A DNA stretch of 64,000 nucleotides from Guadua angustifolia (GCA_036346375.1 CM070501.1:53733326-53797325); one strand, 5' to 3'; counted from the stretch's first letter, positions 1 to 12,479 are shown. Notes: generated by a model from the sequence alone, not told the origin. Program-made: numbers and translations.

Positions 1-262
1 TCCAGTCAATGGACGGTTGCCAACGGTCCGGTAGTAGTGTGGGAAGAGAGATCCAATAGGCAATGGACAACCACAAGCGTTGAACTTGGGGGCACTCAAC
101 GAAGAGGTGATGGGCGGTTTCTAAGTTTCGACAACACATATGGCAGAAGTATGAATTTGACCATCTACTATATGGTTGTAGACGTTGAGTCGCCAGAGTC
201 GGTTTTGCAAGATAAGTTAGAAGAAGAATTTATCCATGAATAGTGGAGAGGGTTTGCCTGGT
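1..262 (-). pseudogene. LINE reverse-transcriptase zinc-binding (zf-RVT) remnant
   Basis: Read on the minus strand, about positions 200 down to 1 translate to the zinc-binding region found at the C-terminus of plant L1-type LINE ORF2. Visible pieces are TQRLQ, then YFCHMCCRNLETAHHLF, then VECPQVQRLW and LLPDRWQPSIDW, in the same order as in the LINE at 32,002-33,456. Just upstream, KFFF*LILQNRLW has a stop codon where the intact copy has FFWLALQDRLW, and one base is missing between RLW and TQRL. It is therefore a decayed copy. Its 3' part runs off the left edge of the window. The short plus-strand ORF over this stretch is a shadow. Confidence 0.75.
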
Positions 263-559
263 CTGGACTTGAAATCCGGATGGAACTGAACACCCACGAA
301 ATATGGGTGTGAGGGCAGCTCCAGAATCTGCAGAATTCAGTACACGCGCTTGGCAGTTCTTGCATGGCCGATCTGACAAAAAAATAAACATTACACAGAA
401 CTGCTGAGAATTACCTCCATTCGGTCCCAGTTTCATCCGTACAGACCTTTTTTTTAAGACTTGAAGTAGGGTTTCTAGTTACAGCATACCAGATAAACAC
501 CGGGTTCAGAGCGTGCCAACCGATTTAACCCTGCAATCGGTAAGGAAAATGTATGAAAT

Positions 560-1071
560 TCACTCAAAGCCCATTTCGTGAGACGATCGGCTTAGACCCA
601 ATCAGCTAGAAGCCGATCAAATCGAAAATAAAAGATAAATCTAATTAGCCGACAAAGCTAACTAGAGGGTAAAGGTAGACACTCTGAAAAAGACGATGCA
701 CAACAAAATCAGATAATCAGACCTGAGACATAATCGACGAAAACCAATAATCGGCGATGGACAACTTTATTGATCAAGATTGAACTACAGAAGAGCTAAA
801 TTACAAGACTAGTCCTAGTCGATAGAAAAATAAAAGTAGATGCAAGCTTAATTGGTTTTTATGTGTATCCCTTTCGTCGACATTGATTCATCTTTTATAC
901 TCATCGGTCGATTCAAGTCATATTATAACACGTAAACAAGTAGAATCCGTATCGACCTCTGTTTCTTTAATAACCTCTTTTATGTCCTAATATCTTAAAG
1001 CCATATCGTGTCCATACCCGTTGACTTTGGACTGCCGATTTTAACCGCATTGCTAAATTTGGGTGCAAACA
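560..1071 (-). mobile_element. LTR-like fragment (solo or truncated LTR)
   Basis: On the minus strand the stretch begins TGTTTGCACCC at 1071, has a TATA-like GTATAAAAG near 893-901 and an AATAAA polyadenylation signal near 763-768. That spacing fits the U3-R-U5 order of an LTR. No gag or pol sequence and no convincing target-site duplication are visible, and the inner boundary was not located. The call rests on signal order only. Confidence 0.4.
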
Positions 1072-1149
1072 GGTACTCAACTCATATGGATGTCGATGGC
1101 GTTCATCCACGTACTTTACATTGCCATAGCTGTTGAGAGAACGCAAAAA

Positions 1150-3135
1150 CTACCATGTCACTTCTACTAACCAACCATGTAGAGAACTCTGCAGAAACAT
1201 CTGTCTGGTGCTTACAGTTTAGCAGATTTACAGTCCAAGGTTATAAAGATTGTCCTCGACCCCGCCCTCATTGCTCTTCCTATCAGGCCAAGAGCCAATC
1301 GTGCAAACTCTACGACAGCAATCTGCATCCCCAGGCACATGCCTAGGAATGGAACATTGTTTTCTCTAGCATATTTGGCCGCAAGAATTTTGCCTTGGAC
1401 CCCTCTATGCCCAAATCCTCCTGGAACCACGACACCATCGGCACCCTGAGAACATGGGTGTGCCTCAGATACTAAACATGAACATAAACATCATAGTAAA
1501 TGAACAATGCTCTATAATATTTAGTTTGTGATATTGTGTGTCACCTTCAGTAGTCTCCATGCCTTCTCATGGAGGTCAGGTGACTGTCAACAACATAATA
1601 GGGTAATAGCAGAACATCCAGATAACCAACAGGATTAGACCATCACAACTACTACTCAGTGATGGTGAAAGCAAGAATATGACAGAACATGTGAAACAAT
1701 AAACCTCATTTACAGTCTGATCCTTCAGGTCAGAAGCAGGGACCCAATCGACGACAAGCCTTCTCTGGTATGCAATCGACGCATGAAGGAGTGCCTGAAA
1801 GAATAAACATCTTGATGAATGAAAAATATTATTTGTGGAGAGAGGGGACTGAAGAATAGTACAGCATTACTAGAATCAGTCAACATCAAGTATCATACCC
1901 AGATGCCTGAAGAACATTGAAGAAAATCTGAAGCATGTTCTAAGATAAGGTGAAAGAGACACTGCTGCTGAATAGTTGCAGAGCTCATCATTTACCTGGA
2001 GAACGGAGAGGTAATTATCAGAAAGACAGGTGTAGTTTTGCAACCTTTTGCTATTCTCACCTTCATATGTACGTGCTCCATTAAATGGGAAAGAAAGGGA
2101 TAAACGCGCGTGAGAGTGTGTGATAAACTGAATACTGAAAGATAAGCAGTAAGCCAATAAGTACTATGGAAGGTTCTCAAATAATAAAAAAAAGTAAGTA
2201 CTATGGAAGATAAGATACAGTGGCTTGGAGCATACATGAACATGCAATTGGTCAGATGTTCTAGACCTGTTCATCCACTCATCCAACTTAGGTTCCAGGG
2301 TTAAGCTGTGTGTTTAAAAATGCGAATGAGAAGGAACTTGTGAAGGAGAACAAAATGGAAACTAAATAAGAATGACTCCATGAATCAAGAGCATTTGAAC
2401 AATGAAATAATAGGTTGAGCTGATAATTCAAACTGTTCATATCCTAGCGTTGTCAAAATAGCTCCATGAGCTTTCTGACCCTGACAACAGATATGGAGAC
2501 TATATTCTTAGCAATGGATGCCCGAAGTACTAAAAAGACTAGTATTTTTTCAAGATGTTGGTACAAAAGAAATGGAAGACAAGCACTTTAAGAAGCAAAG
2601 GGACATGCAAAACATTCGAAAAATCGTATAGACTAAGAATGCATTCAACTTGAAAACGTACATTCATGAATCAGTCAAAAGCACAAATGAACTGTGAATC
2701 CTGAATATGATTATCATAGTGTCATACCGGAACATGACAAAACCGTGGAAGCTTCTCCTTGACATTTTTATTCAGAGGCTGCAAATTATGGATGAAGGTG
2801 CTCATTAGGATCAAAATGTTCAAGTGGGCAATATAATGGTGCAACTTAAACAAGAGAACAAAAACGATGTACTGTCGTGCTGCGACAAGCTAGAAAGTTT
2901 GGTGTCAATCCAAGCTCTCGAAGGATCTGAACACTGTATTGGGTAGGCTTAGTTTTCTGCATTTTTCAGTTACAGCAAAATAAAGATGGGACTCATATGA
3001 TTGATATTCAGTAAAACAAATCACATCTTGAAAATTGAAAACAAACGGTAAATGTCCAGCGTGTTCTACATGCTCTCCAACAATGTTTATAACTGGGACA
3101 AGATTAAAATGTACGAGACATAGTTGTTAGGCCCT
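1150..3135 (-). pseudogene. CTP synthase gene fragment, intron-containing and decayed
   Basis: CTP synthase aminates UTP to CTP using glutamine. Minus-strand exon-sized blocks match it in protein order: HFNLVPVINIVGE (about 3068-3135), KTKPTQYSV...LACRST (2870-2956), NVKEKLPRFCHVP (2731-2781), LYDFSNVLHVPLLLK (2583-2637), QKAHGAIL (2444-2497), EPKLDEWMNRSRTSDQLHV (2225-2300), TCLSDNYLSVLQ (1996-2070), ALLHASIAYQRRLVVDWVP (1705-1794), then GADGVVVPGGFGHRG and the glutaminase nucleophile loop PFLGMCLGMQ (from 1445). GT-AG borders survive at several blocks. The N-terminal synthetase part is missing. The block near 3.1 kb is out of frame, VRIA is followed by a frameshift, and after EFARLALGL a deletion joins directly to MRAGSRTIF...DCKSAKL and a stop. 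Retained introns mean a DNA-level duplication or capture, not a processed copy. Confidence 0.85.
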
Positions 3136-4809
3136 GGGAACAAGAGACAATTAGGCCAAGTGGTGAAGTTCCTTCTCTTTTTCTTTCGATTAATGTGAGA
3201 ATTTCTGGAATAATGGATTATTGTGTGTGTTTCTCCTAGTTTTCAATAGCAATATTAGCCGCCGCTATGCACCGTCCGTCAACAGTGGTAGAGAAAATGG
3301 TGGCGCGTGGACTATAGTGACCTTTGTATTGTGATAGTGCCTGACATATACATAGCGGCTGCGGTGGGGCTGTTGCGGTGGTAGCGCCTGCGTAATATAT
3401 ATAACTCAAAAATAAAAGTATTTTTAGGATTCTAACGTATCAATGCAGTATCACCGTCCAATATATTCCGCTACCTAATATTAATATCAGCTAAACATCT
3501 AATTAAATAAGCCGATGCCAACTATCAACGATGCCGCCGCCCAATATTTAGAACCTTGCTAAGTAGTCTAACCTCATTTAATTTATTCATACACGAAATC
3601 ATGTTATCATTGTAAAATTTAACTTAGTCTAGGAGACCAATGAACAAGCGTAAGGCAAATTTAGGAAGAAACTGTCATATTTCGTCTCAAAAAAAACACG
3701 AAGCAGCGAGGATGGGGTGGCAAGCAGAAGTTATTTTTTGGAGGTAAGTTAGTGTACAGGTTATTTTTTAAAATATTACTAATAAAGAATTAAATAATAA
3801 AAATTGCTCGCTACAACAAGAGCCTCTATCTAAATTAGTTTATTTATTTATATATAATGCAAGAAAGGAGGCAGTAGAGTAACCATATGGAGCGCTAATT
3901 TTTCCGTCACCTCACAAGCGGATATGCCAACTAGAGTACGTAGCGGGGCTGGTAAAAGGCAGGCACCCCATCCCGGGATCTCCAAGAAACCAGTGCCAGT
4001 CCGCATATGGCTACGGCGAAGGCGACAGTGATATGATAGGACAGAAATGCGTGCCGATCTGGACGAGAGGAAATGCCAAAGCAACCAGTCTCAACACACC
4101 AGGGCTCGACGTTAACATGTCGGCCTCGTGGATACCGGGTGGTCCATGTGGTGCTGGGAAAACGTACAGAGAGCAACTAACTAAACGGTCAACACAGGGA
4201 TCCAATGCAAACTGTGAGGACACGCCGCAATGAGTAGTTTCTTCAGAGTGACAGCTTAACCCTAACATGCCAAGCTTGTATGTTCATGCCTTTATGGCTT
4301 TATCCACAGGCCTGTGTGCAGTCCGCGCTCGGCAGTAATAGACCACGTTGGTATCGACAACTCCATGCTGGTGTGTGTTCAGTTGAACATGGCAATTGGC
4401 AAGGTGTGAAGCTTGTTAAGAGAATGGGGGCGGACTAGAACTTCCATATTACAAAATAGAATTTAAAGAGTACAAATGGCATCTATACCTTTCTTTCCAT
4501 GGCTTGTCTGGTAAAACATGGAAGTAAAAAAATTTACAGTCGTTCTTCACAAGAATCGGAAGATGAAGATGTTTTTGTTCCAAAGGAATTTTGCAATGAT
4601 GATGTACGAACGGGACAAATGAAAATAATTAAATAAACAAATGGGGAAAATGGCGGGGGATGGAAAGGCCGTCGGATGGAAAAAGATCGGGCAAAAGTTG
4701 CTCTTCGCTCTTGGTCTGCTTTCATGCTTTGCACTCATCAAGATTAGCTTCACTAGCTTTGCTCTGGATTGAGGGAAGCTGGAGGTGCGACTAAACATCG
4801 AATCATGGC
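3136..4809. other. Intergenic and TTL 3' flank; possible hAT-type remnant at 3236-3555
   Basis: No coding sequence is recognised; the overlapping short ORFs near 3.85-4.27 kb occur in several frames without family resemblance. Between about 3236 and 3555 there are inversely related ends, AATATTAGCCGCCGC on the left and GCCGCCGCCCAATATT on the right, which could be a degenerate non-autonomous DNA transposon. About 4500-4809 would be the 3'UTR of the TTL gene. Confidence 0.3.
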
Positions 4810-7800
4810 CTAAATCCCATAATGCCTCACTGAATACTCCAGTAGCTGTTGGCTGGGGCAGATCATCTCCTTCACTCTTATACCGTTTTTGTATATTTTG
4901 AATGACGGAACTGTCCTCACATTTTCTGTGCGGGCAACAGCAGGGCTCTCATTTACATCCACCTAAGTAAAAGGACAGAATGATATGTCAAAAAAGGGCA
5001 AGAGTTGGGAAGAAGAGAAGGTTGAACCGTTTAACACAATTAGTTACCTTGAGGAAATTAACAGATGGGTATCTGGTACACAGTGCATTCACAAACTGGG
5101 AAATTTTGCAGCACTGCTGATTTGAAGGTGTCATGAAATGGACGACCGAAACACCTGTAAATTTGAAACTGACCAATGAGAATACCTCAAACAAAGAAAA
5201 GCTAAGAACTGTCATTCTTGCTAGAAGATAGAGAACACGTGATCAGACAGTGCACATGGACGGTGTAAAAGACAAAAGAGTGTGACCAAATTATGTACTT
5301 CCAAATAGCACTAGTACAATTCCAGCAAAACAAATGCCACGTGAGGATTTGCTTGCATAGTAAAAAACAGTAACAAGTAATGCCAACTTGTGATACAACC
5401 TAATGCCTATCAGCAAAAGTCAAGATTGCAGTACTTATGTACTATTCAAGTGTTACTCATCTGCAACTGCAAGTCAACATCACAGACTGCAGACAGCAGA
5501 CGCGAGACGAGCAGAAGCAGCAAAACATTCTGAGATGTCATGTAAGGTTAATCAAAAGGATTAAATGTGATTGCTCATTCTTGAGGAGCAGCAATTATAA
5601 AAGAGAGTAAGAATAATACAGAGAACAAAACAAAGGACAGTGGCTTGCATGGTTTGGTTGCACTGCGCCTAAGTGCCACTCCTTTTGCAATAGAGGTTTG
5701 ACAAACAAGGCTAGAAAAATATCAGATATCACTATACTGTATCGGTGGCAGCTATCGGGCCATCTTTGCATTTGAAAAATATTTGCTGCAGCTCCCTAAC
5801 TGATTCAGGGATAAGCTAAATTAAGGTGTTGAGTATCAAAAGCAAGGTAAGCTCACATAATAAGGTAGTTTCAATTGTAGATATTGTGTTAAGATATTGA
5901 AGGTTACTACTTGATATTATTATTTGTTATGCTCTGATTTTGTCTGTCAGGTAGCACATAGAACTTAGGGAGTGGAACTGTGTCTCATTATTTGAGGGAA
6001 ACTCTACTTGTGCATATAACAGTCTCATTATTTTCAGCTATTATATGTATTATAAGGTTTATGAGAAATTAGATAACAGTGCTGACCAAAACGACATGAA
6101 GCAACATCCCCCCTCTTCAAATAAAGGACATGGACCAATAAGACAAACCTGGCAAGGATGTAGCCATCTGGAATTGTTCCATTCCTGTAATCGCTTCAAC
6201 TTCTCCTCCAAACTTCAGGTTAGATACCTCCTCACCCTGAGATGACTTGAGGGCAACCTGAGCATGGAAATAGGCCTCAGCCACCTCTTTGTCACCTGGA
6301 AGTTCCTTTCTGAGAACCTCGTAGTCTTTCACAGATTGAGCCCATCGCTCCATCTAACCACCAAGTGAGCAAATAATGCAACAATTTCTGAGTTCTCCAA
6401 ACTCTTAAATCAGGATAGAAGAAATAAATAAATATTATGCTACCTTGCCATAGGAAGCTGCACGTCTGAGCAGAGCCTTGGTATAGTTGGGTTGAATCTT
6501 GAGGGCTTCATTGCAGTCCTCAATGGACTTCTCCCACTGCCCTAGCTTGAACCTGCAAGCTGCCCTATTGCAGTAGAGGACTGGATTCACAGGGTGTTTT
6601 TTGAGCCCTTCATCATAAGCTAAGCAAGCTTCTGAAAATTTTCCAGAATTGAAGAGCTCATTCCCTAGAGATCGTGCTCTTGCCACAGCTTTCACATTGT
6701 TATGCATTGTTATCACTTCGATATTTCCTGGATCTATTATCCTGGCCTTATCCACTGAAGACACAGCATGGTCAAATCTACAAAATGTTCACTAGTGTCA
6801 AGTCATGGAATAGCGATGAGTTTACCTGCCAAGTCAAAATACTTTAAATAAAGTTGTTTCCTTCAGCTATGATCACATGCTAGAATTGTTGTTTGACTAC
6901 AATTTGCTACAGCAGGAAAAAAAACAGAGAGTCTTAAGACAGGGTAAGACAGTTTTTTTCCTTTCACTCAAGTGGAAACAACGGAAAGAAGTCAATTACT
7001 TAACTTATTGGTGTGTATAATGAGTAAGTCACTGAATTACCTTCCACGTGCCATGTCAACTTGGGCATGTGCAAAATAGAGGTATGCATTATTGAGGAAC
7101 CCACAGAATTTGGAGTCTGAGGTACATGAAGACGAATAATCCAACTTGGAAGCATTTGAGATGGCCATATCAGCCTCATCGAGCTGATTGAGCCAGAGAA
7201 GAGCTTCTGCTCTGGAAGCGAAGAGCTGGAGATGGTGAATTACATAAGTATATGTTCTTTAATCAATACATGGCTAGCCAATATCAAATTAGATGAAGGA
7301 TGGAATTGAACCAGAGCAGAGGAGTCAGCTCCAGCCGCAATAGCAGCATCACATTCCCTCAGCAAACTCTTCCAGTCCCCAACCTTCCGTGCATCGAGAC
7401 ATCTTCCCAAGTGCTTCTCCACTGTTTGTAATTTGTGCAACTCTAGAAGGTCAGGCTGTGGGGTTGCCAGGGAGAGGTGCTTCTGAGCATCCTCAATGTG
7501 CCCTAACCTGCAATTTAGTAAGATCAAATGAATAACTTACACAAATGAAGAATTCAAGGATCACTCAATCTAATAAGCCAACTGATGAAAATGATACAAA
7601 GTACCAATGATGAATGCAGGTAAGAACTAGTGCTGAACGATTTACTGAGAGGCAGGGGTAAAAAGTAAAAGAAACTATTAGCAAATACGAGCACATTGAC
7701 TGTCTCTATTGTTACCATTTGTGCTCTGTACAGAATTCATCAATTTCTGCTTCTCAGAGAACTAGAAAAGTAGATACTTTCATACCAAGGAGGGAAATGC

Positions 7801-9025
7801 AGAGACACATAAAGCAATGCTCCATATTCAGATCAACCGGGTTCCACATCCACATGGATGCCTAGCATTCCAAAGTAAGATGAAAAAAGCGTTGTACCTA
7901 TTATAGAAATCGTCTTCCATTAACAACCAATAATGAACCAACATTTCCATGCCCACGTATGTTTTCTAAGCTATACTAAAAATAGCAAATTGGGTTCATA
8001 TTCTTTCTACATTGTCAAGGCAAATCAGTTTGTTTAGATCACTGGAGCAAATTATCTCATGTATATTGTTAAAGAAGTTGTTTTCACGGACAGAATGCCA
8101 AGGAAAAAAACATTTGGCAGTAAATCCACAGATCCAAGAACCGATCTTTATGCCACACGCTCAACCAATTCGTTCACCTCATATGAAGGGAGGCGAGGCG
8201 CTGGTGAGCGCGCCCGTACGACGGATCGATCCGCACAGCCTCCTCGCACTCCTTGAAAGCCTCGCCGAGGCGGCGAAGCCCAATGAGCGCGGCGGCCCGG
8301 TTGCCCCGGCACGCGGCATTGTCCGGGCACAAGACGAGCGCGCGGTCGTACAGCCTGAGCGCCTCCTCGAAGCACCCCTTTTTGTACTGCTCGTTCCCGG
8401 CCCTCTTGAGCTCCTCCGGGTCGGCGCTGGACATGGCCCGCCTGACCAGCGCGTCCTCCTCGGCGGCCGCGACGCCGCCGCTGCGTGAGCGCACGATGCT
8501 GCCGTGGCCGTAGTTGGCGGTGCCCGAGCCGAGCACGTCGTGGCGGGTGGCGCGGGGCGGGGGCGGAGGCGGCGGGGTGGCCGCGGCGGAGGACGAGGGC
8601 AGCGGCTTGGCGAGCCGGCCGGAGGGGCAGATGTTCCCCGCCGGGAGCGCGTTGGTGAGCGGCGAGGTGGCGGAACTGGAGCAGGAGCTCGAGCCGGAGG
8701 TGAAGATGAGGGGACCGGACCCAGTCCGCCGGTGCCCAGGGCGCGCCCCTCGGGGCGGCGCGTCGGAGGGGAGCGGGATCTCCCCGGAGTGGCTCCTCCG
8801 CGAAGCGAGGCCCGACGAGGGCGCAAAGGGCACCCTCGAGACCGACCCCGACGACCCGGACGAGGAGCTCGGAGTGGGGTGCTTGGAGGAGTGCGGGAGC
8901 TGGGAGACGGGCGACAGCCTCCCCGGCGGGAGCGTGTCGGGCTTGTCGGTGGAGGAGAGGAGCACAGCGGCGGCGAAGGCGTCGGACAGCGTGTCCGGCA
9001 TTGGCGCCGGCGGGCGGTGCGACAT
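4810..9025 (-). CDS. TPR-repeat thioredoxin-like protein (TTL family)
   Basis: Plant TTL proteins are TPR scaffolds with a thioredoxin-like C-terminus; Arabidopsis members act in osmotic-stress, brassinosteroid and cellulose-synthesis signalling. Seven minus-strand exons: 9025-8178, 7507-7312, 7225-7041, 6777-6444, 6353-6149, 5154-5048, 4962-4810. They sum to 2028 bp and 675 aa, close to the usual size of about 690. The start MSHRPPAP was preferred to an upstream in-frame ATG because family proteins begin with MSH. Residues 1 to about 200 are Ser/Pro/Ala-rich and disordered. TPR units begin with LKRAGNEQYKKGCFEEAL (about 204-282), and a second cluster contains ARSLGNELFNSGKFSEA and CNRAACRFKLGQWEKSIED. 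Residues 590-675 form the Trx-like domain, VVHFMTPSNQQC through VPSFKIYKNGIRVKEM. The redox WCGPC motif is absent, as is usual in TTLs. Frame is intact throughout. Exon 1 is about 70% GC, the typical grass 5' gradient. Confidence 0.93.
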
Positions 9026-12000
9026 TCCGCCGACCACCTGGAGAGCGCACGCAGCCACTGGATCTTGGGCCACGCGCGCTAATACAGCATGGAACGGCTC
9101 CAGGGAAGAAGAAGAGCGGATGAGGAGATACCGGTAGCGATGGCGATGTGGTTGGGGATGGAGATGGGGATCTCGTGAAGGGAAGCGAGAGGGCAAGCAA
9201 GGAACGACGAAGGCGAGCGAGCGGGAGGAGGGTAGATTTGGAGGGGAGCGACGAGGCTACCAGTGCGGTAGTGCTACTGGAGTGGGCAGTAACACCGCCG
9301 CGACAGCGCCACGCCCACGCCGCGGTGGAGTAAAAAAGAGGTAAACGCCGCGCGATTCGCCCGCGAAAGAAAGAGGCGCTGGGCTTTCTTTGGGTTTTTG
9401 GCAAACGGCATGCCTGCCTCTGCCGGGCTGTGCCGCCGGATCGACCGCCGTCCCTGCTCTGAGTGCTTCGCTCCGGCTCCGGTCAGGATAAATTTTTGTA
9501 TTGCAAATGTGACCCTCTAATAATGTAATTGAAAAAATAGTTACATCTCCGATGAACGGTACGTGTCAACTGCTATGCTCCTGCACTACGGAAGAGGTAC
9601 AATCGTGTACGTGTCTGTCGCTAGGAGCCATAGGCTTTGTAGGTTGAGAGCATTGACCAAGAGTCGCCGCAAGAACCTTCTCCTTCCCTAGTTACCGATT
9701 ACACGAGTTTACCCGATCAGCCTACCCAATGTAGTGTGGGATTTAGCATTTGGAAACACTAAGGTGTTGTAGTTTTCGACCTCTGTATTTTTCAACCATG
9801 ATAACAGTTGCAACTAAGTCCAGCCCTTTCGGTAGTTTTTTTTTTTTTGCTCTTGACAGACGTTTCGGAGAAACATGATATGGCTTTACATGTTACTAAT
9901 ACAATGTAGAAACTATATTAGAGCACGAAATGTACAAATCCAAAAAAACATGATCGTCGAAACCAAACAAGCCACCGGACCTAAATATCAAAACTATTGA
10001 AGAACTACAGTTACTACTAAAGCAGTGTGTCACTGTAAATGAGGCCATTAATACTACTCCCTTTTTTCACTTTTAGGAGAGGATAGAAGGAACTCTCGCC
10101 AAGACCATCGATCCTGGGCCATGGTCACCACTGCATTTCAAGACTTCTTAAGAGCAAGTAGCAGCATTTAGGGCTTATAATGCTTGGTCCTGTAGATTGT
10201 CAACCCTCCATCTCCATCTGTCTCAGCTCAAGCTCCGCTACTGACCAAACTATTGTTGGCTCGAGGCTCTCTCACCTCAGTGGTGAACAGGTGATGGTTA
10301 CGAATGGATTTTACAAAGCTTTTTACTGACAAGGTTGCTCACGCATGTATTATTTGTTTTTGCAGTATTAACAATGTTGTTTCCTTGATCAACAAGTGAT
10401 CAATATGGCTTGTGTTTTAGTCATAAGTTGAAGTTTATCTACTCAACTCGTTATATCATACCTGACGCTTTATCTGTACAAGCTCCACGGGCTTCTTTTG
10501 CCCCCCTCAAAAAAAATTTTCTAGCTACAAATTTTTCGCATGGTAGGGCTTCCTTTCCAACTAGGTAGGGCTATATGCTGCGTGCATATTTTGGAAAAAT
10601 TGGTCATGCGAAAATTGTGACAAATATTTTCGTAATTTTAGTTTTCTTGGTTTTTTTAAAAATAGGTTGTTTTTTGCGTAATTCCGATAGGATTTGTTGA
10701 CGAATTGGCGGATTGCTATAAAACGTCGGAGAATCTGTGTTTTTTTTGGGGAGAACAAATGTTTTTTGGCATATTTTTGTTTTTTATAAAAATGGGTCAC
10801 TACGACCCATCGGTGAATTTGTGGGCTGCTATAAACCGTCGGCCAACCTGCGAATTTTTTTGGAGGAAACCACAAAAGGATCTAAACATAATTCTGTTTT
10901 TCTTCAGGCCCAATACGATAAAAATTGATTCGTTAGGACCTAAACACATTTTTGTTTTTTGATCCATTCCACCAAAAACCGTCAGGAGGACCAAAACATA
11001 AACCACGGAGGGACCTAAATGTAATTTTATTTTTTAGTCCTTTCTGTTAAAAACCGATCGAAGGACCTAAACATAATTTTGAATTTTCTGGAGTGCCTTT
11101 CTGGAAGACGCTGACATGGCGCAGCCGGCGGCGCTCAAAATCTTCCCGCTATAAAGATAAGTATACATTGAAGACGATGTAGAAACAAAATTGCAATATA
11201 TTCCAGAACGGGAACAAACGGAATTGCATGCCATTTTAGAGGAACGCTAATTATTACTTATCCATTTGTTTGCTTTAAAATTTATATAACTTGTATTGAG
11301 AAGAAATACATAGACGAAGCACCTCTTGGACCTGAGAACATAACTTCTTCCATGCAAATGCAAATTAAAGATTGAGTTGCCAGATCGACTTTTCATTTCT
11401 AGTGCAATTAGTGATACACAGAGGAAACAAATCTTGGTCGATGATGGTTTAAGTTGCGCATTTATCAGCCTAGCTTGCAACTAATCTAGCATCTAGCTAA
11501 TGATGCCTAGGATTCACATGTGGATCGCCCTTAATCTATTAAGCATTGTTAATGTGCTAACTATGCATATATAATGCGAGAATGCTATTGTCCAAACAGC
11601 AAAACGATGGCGAGTTAGACGATTAGCTCTCAGCAACACCTTGATTTCTAAGTACCCCAACTGGTGTAGCTTAATTAAAAGGAGATATGTTAACCATGCA
11701 TGTGATTCCCTTAATTTAGCATTTCCTTGTAGGTCCCTTGAGCAGGAATTCAGACTTTATCAGTTCATACATGTCAGCGTGGTCGATCCATCGATCCGTC
11801 CTGAAAAGACTCAAACGATTCCCAAAGAATTCACTCCTATCTGATCTATGCAATTATCCAGCTCGTGCTATTCAGCACCTGCCAAAGTGATGTCTCTTCA
11901 AGTCAAAAATCCTTTAGGCACAGCTCACTCTTCAGAAAACCAACATTTGTTTTTTGTGGCTTGTATTGCTTCTTCCCCTGCTAAAACGAAACCAACTGGA

Positions 12001-12301
12001 TCCAAATCAATTATGTGATATCTCGATTAACCAATCAGTCTAGCTAGGAGGATAATCACGCATGACTGATGACTAGTCTGCTTAATTAGCAGTAGAAAGC
12101 CGAGCCTGAGGGAGTCAATTGATCGTGCCCTAGAGGGAAGAGAACAAACACTACTCTCTTTCTCTGGAAACCATCATGCTGTCCTTGGAAGGGAATAATT
12201 ACTTACGTCACATAGCGTCATCACCTCCTGCAAAGGAGAAAAAAATCGGCTCGCTTTTGTCAGCCCCACGACTGCCCCCACTACGCCCTGTGCGTGAGGG
12301 A
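9026..12301. other. TTL upstream region and intergenic DNA
   Basis: About 9026-9420 is GC-rich and would hold the TTL promoter and 5'UTR; no clear TATA box is seen. The remainder is AT-rich with no convincing ORF. The 63 bp at 11,253-11,315 reappear at about 88% identity at 25,222-25,284, which marks a dispersed repeat. Confidence 0.5.
10690..11075. repeat. Degenerate internally repetitive tract
   Basis: Phrases of the type GGACCTAAACATAATTTT recur four times (about 10,880-11,085), and GGCTGCTATAAACCGTCGG-like segments recur at about 10,710 and 10,828. Short ORFs on both strands follow the repeat phase and show no family resemblance. It is probably part of an unrecognised repeat element. Confidence 0.4.
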
Positions 12302-12448
12302 GCGCGCCAAATCATGAGTATACTTATGATCCTTAGTTTAAGGGTAAAGCCATGAGTCTTATGCGGGTGAAATTTCACCTAGCTCCGTGCACTTTGATGA
12401 AAAACTAATTTTTGGATTTTTTAAAATTTAGGCGCGCCAAATCATGAG
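12302..12448. repeat. 17-bp direct repeat flanking a 113-bp insert
   Basis: GCGCGCCAAATCATGAG occurs exactly at 12,302-12,318 and 12,432-12,448. The 113 bp between have no recognisable tRNA boxes or terminal inverted repeats. The arrangement resembles either a long target-site duplication round a very short insertion or a local duplication. Confidence 0.6.
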
Positions 12449-12456
12449 AGAGTTTA

Positions 12457-12479
12457 AGAGAGAGAGAGAGAGAGAGAGA
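12457..12479. repeat. (AG)n microsatellite
   Basis: Uninterrupted AG dinucleotide run. A TC run of similar length lies at 12,986-13,011 and a GAGCT pentamer run at about 13,262-13,281. The minus-strand ORF across 12.4-12.9 kb reads straight through the AG run and is not credited as a gene. Confidence 0.9.

Noticed and set aside
8504..9137. Long plus-strand frames opposite TTL exon 1
   Set aside because: Gly/Arg-rich antisense translations of a high-GC exon with no family resemblance.
8148..9404. 418-codon minus-strand frame over the TTL first exon
   Set aside because: GC-rich shadow frame; the overlapping frame encodes the conserved MSH start and TPR sequence and joins correctly to exon 2.
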